Of a stretch of DNA of 15,125 nt, positions 1-6,058 are shown piece by piece; the first letter of the stretch is position 1; each line of letters begins with the position of its first letter. A program made the position numbers and the translations under genes. The stretch comes from Chloroflexota bacterium (GTDB lineage: Bacteria; Chloroflexota; Limnocylindria; P2-11E). Location: the NCBI GenBank assembly GCA_013695575.1, contig JACDAF010000026.1, positions 1-15,125 of the forward strand, given 5' to 3'. The notes beneath the pieces were generated by a model. The model was given only the letters and a program-made list of their open reading frames with translations, did no database searches and was not told the DNA's origin.

Positions 1-821
1 ACGAGGGAGAGCCGCGGCGCGAGGGCCACCGCGATCGGAACGATGATCGCCAGCCCGATGAACACGTACCACCGAAGACTCTCCATCAGCAGGAGTACGG
101 CTGACGCGCCTGCCAGCGCGCTCCAACGCGCGCCGGCGTTGAAACGCGCGAGGCACCAGAGGCACAGCCCGATGAGGAAGAGCGCGAGTGCGTCCTTCAG
201 GTTCAGCGACGACCACAGCATGAGCGACGGGTAGAACGCGATCACCGCCGCGGCGACGAGCGCGGCCGTGCTGCCGAAGAGGCGGCGGCAGAGGTCGAAG
301 AGCAGCAGGACCAGCCCGGACGAGAGGGCCGCGTTGAGCAGCAGGGGGAGAAGCACCCGCGGGCCAAAGACGAAGAAGATCGCACTTTCGAGGTAGACCC
401 AGGTGCCGAACAGGTACTCGTCGCCCGCCCACGCTGGCGGCACGTATGGAGGCTGCGGGTCACCTGCGAGATACCGGGCGAATGCCCATGAGAGATTCGC
501 GTACGAGGCATCGTCGCCGGTGACGAAGCCACCCCGCCCGGCTGCGAGCGAGCCGAAGTAGATGACGGTGGCAGCCGCGACGTGCATCGCGAAGGAGAGC
601 CCCACGATCGCTGCGACGGGACGGCGGAGAGACGCCGGTGCCGCGATGCGCACGCCGAGCCCGACAAGGGCCGCAAGGACAGAGGCGACGACGGCTGCGA
701 CATGCTCCCCATTGATAAGCATGAGCCCGAGCCCGACGCCCGCAAGCAATCCAGTGGCTACCCCGGCGATAAGGTAGCGAGGCGGAAGGTCAGCCAAACG
801 ACCGGCGACCGCTCTCACCAT
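1..821 (-). CDS. GT-C (family 39/PMT-like) membrane glycosyltransferase, C-terminus cut by window edge
   Basis: The 273 residues visible from the ATG at 821 stay open to the window edge, so the C-terminus is missing. The protein is strongly hydrophobic, with several membrane segments (about residues 15-35, 42-60, 70-92, 145-175, 185-202, 210-226, 238-268). After the early segments comes a soluble loop with GDDASY (102-107), the acidic pair expected in the first outer loop of GT-C enzymes, and later YPSLMLWSSLNLKD (197-210), a segment I associate with family-39-type glycosyltransferases. Such enzymes move a sugar from a polyprenyl-phosphate donor to a lipid or protein on the outer face of the membrane. 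The start lies one base after the stop of the upstream methyltransferase (TGAAATG), so the two are probably co-transcribed and coupled. Family assignment is moderately sure; the substrate is unknown. Confidence 0.75.
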   Translation of the reverse strand, partial: MVRAVAGRLADLPPRYLIAGVATGLLAGVGLGLMLINGEHVAAVVASVLAALVGLGVRIAAPASLRRPVAAIVGLSFAMHVAAATVIYFGSLAAGRGGFVTGDDASYANLSWAFARYLAGDPQPPYVPPAWAGDEYLFGTWVYLESAIFFVFGPRVLLPLLLNAALSSGLVLLLFDLCRRLFGSTAALVAAAVIAFYPSLMLWSSLNLKDALALFLIGLCLWCLARFNAGARWSALAGASAVLLLMESLRWYVFIGLAIIVPIAVALAPRLSL

Positions 822-822
822 T

Positions 823-1830
823 TCACGATATGCCGGCGATGCGAGGCTGCGGCCTCGCTGGTCGCACCGCTTGGATCAGGGCGCTCGCGCAGCTGAGATC
901 CCGGTCGTCGAGCCAGCCCCACACCGGCTGGAGCCACGTTCGGTCGATTCCGCTCTCGGCTTGTTCGGTCTCGCAGGCAATTCTCAGGAAGCCCGCAGCC
1001 TCGATCGCCTCCAGGTGACGCGAGAGTGGCTGCCGGTTGATCGGCGCGTCGCCACGCACTAAGCGCCACATCCAGTCTGGATAGGCCCAATGACCGTTCC
1101 AGATCGGACTGGTGCCATGGCTCCGGAAGTCGATCTGATGCCACATCGTGCCGCCGGGCTTGAGCCAGCGGAAGACCGCGGCGTAGGTGGTGTCGAGATC
1201 CGCGACATGCTCCATGACCGCCTGCGAGAAGACCAGGTCGACTGACTCGGCCTCGATCGCGGCCGGATCGTCCCAGGGGACCACGTACTCCAGCTGGTCG
1301 AGACGAACCCGCTCGCGGAGCTCTGTCACACGAGCGCTGTCGAGCGAGCGAAGAAGGCGATCCGCCGTAAGGATCTCATCCGGGAAGGCGAATGATCCAA
1401 GCCGCGGCCGCACCTCCGGGAACTCGACGGAATCTGGAATGGTGGCGCGCCGATGAAAAAGCCCCACGAGCTCATCAAAGACTGAAAGATTGGCGGCCGC
1501 GTTAGCATGGCGCACCACGTCGAGCGCCAGGTATCGCTCAGCCCCCGTCAAGAGTGCGGCTATCCCCACACCAAGCGAAGCGCCGGGACCGAGCTCTGCG
1601 ACGCTTGTCGGGTCGGTCCGGAGACCGTAACGGTTGGCCTTCACCAGGTGCCGCAGCCATACCGCATAGCAGTAGCGGGCGGAGAGCGTTTCGGCAGAGA
1701 GCGTTTCGCGAACGGGACCGCGAGCGCGTCGCACAGCGCTCCGGAACGGCGCCCGCGCGTGGCGAACTAGTGCTTTAACGAGTGCGGGGAGCGCAGCGAC
1801 CATCCGCCTGGTCTTGGCCGAGGTCTTCAC
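823..1830 (-). CDS. class I SAM-dependent methyltransferase
   Basis: 335 residues from a GTG start. SAM-binding motif I is VAELGPGASLGVG (77-89), followed by LALDVV (101-106) as the acidic strand-2 end. Later features are VDLVFSQAVMEHV (197-209) and the LKPGG turn (223-227), the usual Methyltransf_11 layout. The part after residue 228 (HQIDF, GHWAYPDWMW) resembles methyltransferases of polysaccharide clusters. The acceptor is unknown; methylation of a sugar or glycan end is the natural guess from context. The start is uncertain: the GTG has no clear Shine-Dalgarno sequence, and an ATG at 1803 would shorten the protein by nine residues. It follows the hairpin that ends the secreted-protein gene and is one base from the next membrane glycosyltransferase. 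The basic N-terminal stretch (residues 7-41) contains a short ETLSA duplication just after it. Confidence 0.85.
   Translation of the reverse strand: MKTSAKTRRMVAALPALVKALVRHARAPFRSAVRRARGPVRETLSAETLSARYCYAVWLRHLVKANRYGLRTDPTSVAELGPGASLGVGIAALLTGAERYLALDVVRHANAAANLSVFDELVGLFHRRATIPDSVEFPEVRPRLGSFAFPDEILTADRLLRSLDSARVTELRERVRLDQLEYVVPWDDPAAIEAESVDLVFSQAVMEHVADLDTTYAAVFRWLKPGGTMWHQIDFRSHGTSPIWNGHWAYPDWMWRLVRGDAPINRQPLSRHLEAIEAAGFLRIACETEQAESGIDRTWLQPVWGWLDDRDLSCASALIQAVRPARPQPRIAGIS
1682..1708. repeat. short tandem duplication inside the methyltransferase gene
   Basis: A 12-base word (gagagcgtttcg) occurs at 1682-1693 and again at 1697-1708, a 15-base period. It encodes the doubled pentapeptide ETLSA at residues 42-51. 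It keeps frame and sits N-terminal to the SAM-binding fold, so it is probably harmless slippage. Confidence 0.6.
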
Positions 1831-1889
1831 GGACTACGCGACGACCCGCCTCTGGACGTGCGCTGGCCAGACACCCCGCTTGGCGACGG

Positions 1890-1921
1890 CGTCACCGGCG
1901 GCGTTTCCTCCGCCGGTGACG
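1890..1921 (-). terminator. GC-rich hairpin after the repeat-domain secreted gene
   Basis: A perfect 12-bp stem (cgtcaccggcgg pairing with ccgccggtgacg) encloses an 8-base loop. It begins 18 bases after the TAG stop at 1940-1942 in the direction of transcription. No T-run follows it on the minus strand, so it is not a classical intrinsic terminator, though high-GC bacteria often use such hairpins for termination or 3' end protection. It lies between the secreted-protein gene and the methyltransferase, suggesting a transcript boundary. Confidence 0.65.
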
Positions 1922-1939
1922 TGCGACCCGCGGCCGAAT

Positions 1940-3718
1940 CTACGGCGATCCGAATCCTTCGTAGATCATCGCGTTGTCACCGCCGCTCGCGAGCTCCACG
2001 ACGACGGCCGCCACGGTCCCGCCGGTGCCATCGATGACCACGGCGTACTGCGTGTTGTCGGCGAGCGGGCCGACCTCGCGCGGATCGATGCGCACGCCGC
2101 TGCCGGCCGGGATGGCCAGCGTCTGGGTGTGCACGAGCGCGCCGTCGCTGAAGCGGTACCAGCTCACGGTCGCACCGCTGGCGGAGACGGCCTGCAGCAG
2201 GATCGGCGTCGTCCAGCCGCCCGGGCCGCCGAGCGTGCGCGTCACGTTCGGCAGGTAGGAGCGCACCGTGGGCGCGGGCGTCGCGGCGTAGCCCATCGCG
2301 GTGGCCGGGCTGATGACGTTCACCACGGCGGCGATGTTGCCTGCGGCGCTGGCGACGAAGGTGTACTCGCCGTCACCGAGGCAGGTCGCGCTTGCGCTGT
2401 TGCAGGGCGTGGTCGTGCCGACGGTGAAGCGCGGGTCGAAGGCCCACGAGCCGCCGGGCGCGACCGGTGCGGTGGCGCTGAAGGTCTGCGGCGAGCCGGA
2501 GCTGCCCTGGAGCGGCGTGAAGCTGAGGCTCGGCGTGATCGCCGAGGTACCGAGGTTCTGCACCACGATCGTGCTGACGCGGCCGATTCCCGAGGCGTTC
2601 TTTGCGGCGTACGCGCCATACACGCTGGCCGCGCCGGTGGTCAGGCCGTTCGTGCTGTACGCGACCGGCTGCGCGACCCAGGCCGCGTCGAGGTGCGTGT
2701 TTACGACGACGGTGAGCGGCTGCGATGCGGTCACCGTGACCGCGTACTGCTTGCCGTCCACCAGTCCGGACGCGCCAAGCGTGGGGTCATCCGAGTTGGG
2801 ATCGACGAACTTCGAGCGGCCACTGGCGATGGTGCGCGTGACGGTGACCGTCGGCGCTGAGCCGTCGAACGACACGAAGCGCGCGGTCGCGGTCGTGGTC
2901 CCCCCGCCGAGATTCTGGATGATGAACGGCGTGACGTAGCCGAAGAAGCGGCGCACGATGTTCGGCAGGTACACCGTGGTGGCGCCGGATGCGGTGCCGG
3001 TGTACGCGAGCGCCTCGGCTCGATCGCCGACGCCCTGGTGCTGGTTCACGACCGCGACGATCCGCGCGCCGAAGCTGCGGACGACGACGGCGAACTGCGT
3101 GTCGCCGGGAAGGTCCGTGTCGTTGTTCGGCACGTCCGCGAAGGACGTGCCCGGGGCGAGGCCCGCCACGGAGCGGCGGGTCACGCAGGCGCCGTTGAGG
3201 AACCGGTAGAAGCTCACCTCGAGCGTCGTGCCCGCGGTGCCGGTGTTCTGGACGATGAAGGGCGTCTGCCACCCCGTCGCGCCGCCGAGCGTCTTGGTGA
3301 TGTTCGGCAGGTACACGGTCGAGGTCGCGGCGTCGGTGCGGGTCGTCGCACACGTATCGGGCTGCGACTCGAGCTGCAGCGCCTGGTTGAACGTGACGGG
3401 CCCGCTGACAGTGAACGGCTGCGAGTACGCCGTCCGGTAGCCCGACTTGAGGAAGTACATGTCCCACGATCCGCCGTCGGGGGCCGCAAGCAGCGCCAGG
3501 TCGGCGATGAAGAAGCCGCTCCCGTCGGTGCGGGTGAAGCAGGTGATCGGCGGACCGAGCGTGACGCAGACGTCACCCAGGGGCTGGCCGGTGTTGGCGT
3601 CGGTGACGTACCCGCTGATGCGCGAGTGGTCCGCGGCGGCGGGGCCGGCGGTGCCGAGCGTGAGCGCGGCGACGACGAGCGCGACGAGGACCGTGGACAG
3701 CGCCGTTCGGATCTTCAT
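1940..3718 (-). CDS. secreted protein: carboxypeptidase-regulatory-like domain plus four beta-type repeats
   Basis: 592 residues. A Sec signal peptide (basic MKIR, hydrophobic 9-25, cleavage near AAAD at 27-30) precedes ISGYVTDANTGQPLGDVCV (34-52), the opening of a carboxypeptidase-regulatory-like domain ending near 118. Four diverged repeats follow at about 132-240, 246-357, 362-478 and 484-592. They usually open with YLPN(I/V), then a TPF(I/L)(V/L)Q-type strand, and close with (Q/E)Y-type strands and AVV(N/V). Six cysteines in the mature part could form disulphides. There is no C-terminal anchor, sortase motif or PEP-CTERM tail, so it is released or held non-covalently. The start could be the ATG at 3718 or the TTG at 3721; GAGGAGG lies 10 and 7 bases upstream of them. 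I do not recognise a specific function; a surface or matrix protein is likely. A hairpin follows the stop. Confidence 0.85.
   Translation of the reverse strand: MKIRTALSTVLVALVVAALTLGTAGPAAADHSRISGYVTDANTGQPLGDVCVTLGPPITCFTRTDGSGFFIADLALLAAPDGGSWDMYFLKSGYRTAYSQPFTVSGPVTFNQALQLESQPDTCATTRTDAATSTVYLPNITKTLGGATGWQTPFIVQNTGTAGTTLEVSFYRFLNGACVTRRSVAGLAPGTSFADVPNNDTDLPGDTQFAVVVRSFGARIVAVVNQHQGVGDRAEALAYTGTASGATTVYLPNIVRRFFGYVTPFIIQNLGGGTTTATARFVSFDGSAPTVTVTRTIASGRSKFVDPNSDDPTLGASGLVDGKQYAVTVTASQPLTVVVNTHLDAAWVAQPVAYSTNGLTTGAASVYGAYAAKNASGIGRVSTIVVQNLGTSAITPSLSFTPLQGSSGSPQTFSATAPVAPGGSWAFDPRFTVGTTTPCNSASATCLGDGEYTFVASAAGNIAAVVNVISPATAMGYAATPAPTVRSYLPNVTRTLGGPGGWTTPILLQAVSASGATVSWYRFSDGALVHTQTLAIPAGSGVRIDPREVGPLADNTQYAVVIDGTGGTVAAVVVELASGGDNAMIYEGFGSP
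1943..3325 (-). repeat. four tandem copies of a ~110-residue domain
   Basis: Copies begin near 3325, 2983, 2635 and 2269. Copies 1, 2 and 4 share the opening YLPN followed about ten residues later by TPFIVQN, TPFIIQN or TPILLQA; copy 3 keeps VSTIVVQN but has lost the LPN motif (VYGAYAAKN). All four end in a similar strand pair (TQFAVVV...IVAVVN, KQYAVTV...LTVVVN, GEYTFVA...IAAVVN, TQYAVVI...VAAVVV). Similarity also persists in DNA: gatgttcggcaggtacac is found in copies 1 and 2 (around 3300 and 2957). Copies 1 and 4 are the closest pair at the opening (TKTLGGATGW and TRTLGGPGGW). Confidence 0.8.
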
Positions 3719-3728
3719 CAAGATGGAG

Positions 3729-3735
3729 CCTCCTC
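3729..3735 (-). promoter_or_regulatory. Shine-Dalgarno of the repeat-domain secreted gene
   Basis: The minus strand reads GAGGAGG. It sits 7 bases before a TTG (3721) and 10 bases before the in-frame ATG (3718), so the site alone does not decide between the two starts. The difference is one residue at the tip of the signal peptide. Confidence 0.7.
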
Positions 3736-3854
3736 AAGCGTTGGCGCTGCGTGACCAGGGGCCGCGACAGTGCGCCGTCTCTCAAGCGTACGCGACAAAC
3801 GGCTGGGGAGCGGTCGCGCGTGCGTGCGCCGCGTACGAGGTTGACGACCGGACA

Positions 3855-3888
3855 CACAGACCGGGGCCCCGAAGGGCCCCGGTCTGTG
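3855..3888 (-). terminator. 15-bp perfect hairpin with UUCG loop after the NBR1-Ig/IPT secreted gene
   Basis: On the minus strand the sequence is a perfect 15-bp stem closed by a C-G pair around TTCG, so the RNA has the very stable C(UUCG)G tetraloop. It starts 22 bases after the stop at 3911-3913. No T-run follows, so termination may be factor-dependent or the structure may protect the 3' end. The rest of the 192-bp gap (3719-3910) holds the leader and Shine-Dalgarno of the next secreted gene; no convincing -35/-10 pair was seen there. Confidence 0.8.
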
Positions 3889-3910
3889 CTGACGAGATCG
3901 GCGTGAGCGG

Positions 3911-5746
3911 CTACTCGGTGTTGATGAGGACGTCCGCCGACCCCGCGAGATTCGGGGCGTTGCCGGCGACATCGGTGATGCCGGCGGTGCCCGTGATCGT
4001 CGGGCCGGTCGCGGTGACTTGGATCAGCGGGGCGCTCCCCGGGCTCGTGATGGTCGGGGCAGCGCCGGACAGCGTGACCGTGAGGACGGTCATGGCCGCA
4101 TTCAGCGTGCACGTGGCGCTGTTCGTGGCGGCACCGCCGCAGGTGATGACCGCGACCGTGCCGTCGCTGTCCTGGATGGTGATCGTCGAGCTCGAGGTCA
4201 GCGGGCTGGACTGCCCGAGCGGCTCGTTGAAGGTGACCGTGAACTGGTCACCCGGATCGGCGAGGTTCGTGGTCACCAGGTTCGCGTTGAGCCGCGTGTC
4301 CGCGAGCAGCGGTGCGGTGGTGTCGGGCGCGGGGGTCGTGAGCGTGATCGTCGCGGGGCTCGTGATGTCGTTGCCGACGATGTCCTGGGTCTCGTTCGCT
4401 CCGGCCGTGAGGGTCACGGTGTACGCGGTCGCCGCAGCGAGCGGTGACGCGAGCGTGACCGTGAAGGAGGTGGCTGCGGCGCCAGCGGTGGCCGGGCAGG
4501 TGTTGGTGGCGGTGGAGGCGATGGTCACGGCACCAGCGGTGACCGTGACGTCGCCGGCTTCCAGCGCATCCGCGCAATAGACGGGCTCCGAGAACGTGAG
4601 CGTGATCACGGAGCTGCCGCCGGTGCCGGTCGCGCCGGCGAGGGTCGGCCGCGTGGTCTCGCCCGCGGTCGCGGTGGCCGTGCGGGTCTGCGCGGTCGCC
4701 TCGTTGCCGACGGAGTCCTCGAGCTTGGCGGCGCCTGTCGCCGTCAGCGTGACGGCGACGGTGTCGCCGGTCACTGTCGGGGTCGCGAGGGTGACGGTGA
4801 AGCTCGTCACGCCGTTGGAGGCGGCCGCGTTGCAGGTCGGCGCGGAGTCGCCCACAGCCGCGACCGATGTGCCGTTGACCGTGATGGTGTAGTCGGTCGC
4901 GGCGAAGGCGGCGGTGCGACAGACGGGCTCACTGAAGGTGAGCGTCGCCAGATTGCCGCCGACGGTGACGGACGCGAAGCTGGGCCGCGTCGTGTCGACG
5001 TACGTGAACGTCGCGGCGTTCGACGCGGGAGCGCCCGCGTTCGTGACGGTGACGTTCGCGGTGCCGACCGTCCCCGCGGGCACCGTCGCGACGATGGACG
5101 TGGGACCGCACGAGGTGACCGTCGCGGCGGTCGCCCCGACGTTGACCGTCGGGAACGCCGGCGTGCAGACGAAGCCCGTTCCGGTGATCGTCAGCGTCGT
5201 GCCGCCCTGGCTGCCGCCCGAGGTCGGCGCGATGGACGTGATGACCGCCGCGGCCGCGGCCGCGGTGACCCGGACGTCCTGGTAGTAGCCCTCGTTGTGG
5301 ATGTCCGCGCCGGTCGCGCTCAGCACGAGCGCGCCGTTAAAGCGGTAGGTGCCGACGGCGGCGGCGGTCGGGACCCGCACGCTGTACGTGAACGTCCCGA
5401 TCTGCCCCGGGGCAATGGTGGTCTGTGTCTGCGTGGTGTAGCGGGTCGCCGAGAGCCAGCTGCTGTTGAACGGCGCCTCGGTGGTGTCCTGCGCGTTGCA
5501 GGTCACCTTGTCCTCGAGGCAGGCCGCGAGGTCGACCTGAGTTGCCGAGCCCTTCACCCAGGTGACGGTGCCGGTGTTCGCGAAGAACACCGTGAACATG
5601 CCCGTCTCGCCGGGCGCAAGGGTCAGGAACGCGCTCTCGCCGGCGTACGCTGAGTCGTACCCGGGGACCGCCGCGTCGACGGTCGCCGTCCCGACGAGGC
5701 TGAGTGCCAGTGCTGCCGCGGTGATGGCGGTGACGATCCTTCGCAT
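3911..5746 (-). CDS. secreted Thr-rich surface protein: NBR1-type Ig, IPT/TIG and three Ig-like domains
   Basis: 611 residues from the ATG at 5746, chosen because AAGGAGG lies 8 bases upstream and the start opens directly on a signal peptide (MRRIV, hydrophobic core 8-20, cleavage near DAA at 24-26). An open frame reaching back to 5896 has no signal and is discarded. Domains: about 35-160, NBR1-like Ig (FFANTGTVTWVKGS, then IAPGQIGTFTYSVRVP); 161-166, an Ala linker; about 167-250, IPT/TIG (ITSIAPTSGGSQGGTTLTI, TITGTGF); then three SbsA/SwmB-like Ig units at 251-362, 363-472 and 474-611 with (L)TFSEPV or TFNEPL and a closing (D)(S/I)VGN or DVAGN. Threonine is about one residue in five (counted by eye). 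There is no membrane anchor or sorting signal at the end. Such proteins are usually surface-layer-like, adhesive or extracellular. It stands alone between a 312-bp gap and a hairpin. The exact role is unknown. Confidence 0.87.
   Translation of the reverse strand: MRRIVTAITAAALALSLVGTATVDAAVPGYDSAYAGESAFLTLAPGETGMFTVFFANTGTVTWVKGSATQVDLAACLEDKVTCNAQDTTEAPFNSSWLSATRYTTQTQTTIAPGQIGTFTYSVRVPTAAAVGTYRFNGALVLSATGADIHNEGYYQDVRVTAAAAAAVITSIAPTSGGSQGGTTLTITGTGFVCTPAFPTVNVGATAATVTSCGPTSIVATVPAGTVGTANVTVTNAGAPASNAATFTYVDTTRPSFASVTVGGNLATLTFSEPVCRTAAFAATDYTITVNGTSVAAVGDSAPTCNAAASNGVTSFTVTLATPTVTGDTVAVTLTATGAAKLEDSVGNEATAQTRTATATAGETTRPTLAGATGTGGSSVITLTFSEPVYCADALEAGDVTVTAGAVTIASTATNTCPATAGAAATSFTVTLASPLAAATAYTVTLTAGANETQDIVGNDITSPATITLTTPAPDTTAPLLADTRLNANLVTTNLADPGDQFTVTFNEPLGQSSPLTSSSTITIQDSDGTVAVITCGGAATNSATCTLNAAMTVLTVTLSGAAPTITSPGSAPLIQVTATGPTITGTAGITDVAGNAPNLAGSADVLINTE
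5248..5265. repeat. 18-bp perfect palindrome, three units of CCGCGG, in a poly-Ala linker
   Basis: Three tandem CCGCGG units form a perfect palindrome. They encode the alanine run between the NBR1-like Ig and IPT domains of the secreted protein. Such a tract can slip in multiples of two residues without losing frame, altering linker length. It may be only a by-product of GC-rich alanine codons. Confidence 0.7.
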
Positions 5747-6058
5747 GTGGCATTCCTCCTTCTGGATTCGCGGCGCGCTGATTGGCGCGGCGACCTCTAC
5801 TGTCGCTCTATCGGCACGGATGGTACGCGTGCTGTGTCGAGGCCGCGTGAAATCGCTGCCGGCGCCAGGTCTACACGTGCGGCGGTGGCGAACCAAGCGG
5901 TTGGGCGCACGACTGTCGGTGAGCTTTCCAGCAACCGCACGCCAGTATGGTCACGATCGCGGCCAGTCCCTCGGTAGCGCGGCCATGTCGCAGACATGCA
6001 GCGCGAGCACGGTGAAGGGATGCACGGAGTCCGAAATGTGCGTGGCGGACGACGATGC
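5747..6058 (-). other. 312-bp gap: leader region of the NBR1-Ig/IPT gene, no gene seen
   Basis: The gap separates the end of the glycan operon (stop at 6059) from the Thr-rich secreted gene. Short open frames on both strands (for example 5797-5997 minus, 5747-5977 plus) have no Shine-Dalgarno sequence or recognisable protein. A small hairpin (catgtc, 3-base loop, gacatg) lies at 5984-5998, 61 bases after the upstream stop, and could be a weak terminator. A 7-bp inverted repeat (5897-5903 with 5932-5938) lies further down. A poor -35/-10 pair (TTGGTT, 17 bases, TAGACC) is near 5896-5868 on the minus strand, but it matches the consensus at only half the positions. A promoter should be here; I cannot place it. 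Confidence 0.4.
5755..5761 (-). promoter_or_regulatory. Shine-Dalgarno deciding the start of the NBR1-Ig/IPT gene
   Basis: The minus strand reads AAGGAGG, 8 bases before the ATG at 5746. An out-of-frame ATG at 5753 lies only one base after it, too close for initiation. The site therefore supports 5746 and rules out the in-frame extension to 5896. Confidence 0.8.

Noticed and set aside
1814..2860. 348-codon plus-strand open frame
   Set aside because: Arg/Ala/Gly-rich with no recognisable domain, antisense to the repeat-domain secreted gene and the methyltransferase; typical GC-rich shadow.
3447..4580. Long open frame (377 codons) on the plus strand
   Set aside because: It runs antisense across the ends of both secreted genes and through the 15-bp hairpin. 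The minus frames have signal peptides, domains and Shine-Dalgarno sites, while this one has only low-complexity Val/Ala/Ser/Thr content expected from GC-rich antisense.
1940..5746. Sortase, PEP-CTERM or lipoprotein anchoring of the two secreted proteins
   Set aside because: Neither C-terminus has LPXTG, PEP or a hydrophobic tail with basic end, and neither signal peptide ends in a lipobox cysteine. LPN(I/V) in the repeats is not a sorting motif by position.
5747..5896. N-terminal extension of the Thr-rich secreted protein
   Set aside because: It would bury the signal peptide 50 residues inside, and the strong Shine-Dalgarno site lies just before the internal ATG at 5746.
5868..5950. Possible riboswitch in the leader of the Thr-rich gene
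   Set aside because: Checked by eye for c-di-GMP and cobalamin-like conserved motifs; none found. A 7-bp stem with a 28-base loop is near what chance allows in a gap this size.
5797..5997. 66-codon minus-strand frame in the 312-bp gap
   Set aside because: No Shine-Dalgarno sequence, no hydrophobic or domain pattern, Arg-rich composition; probably chance.
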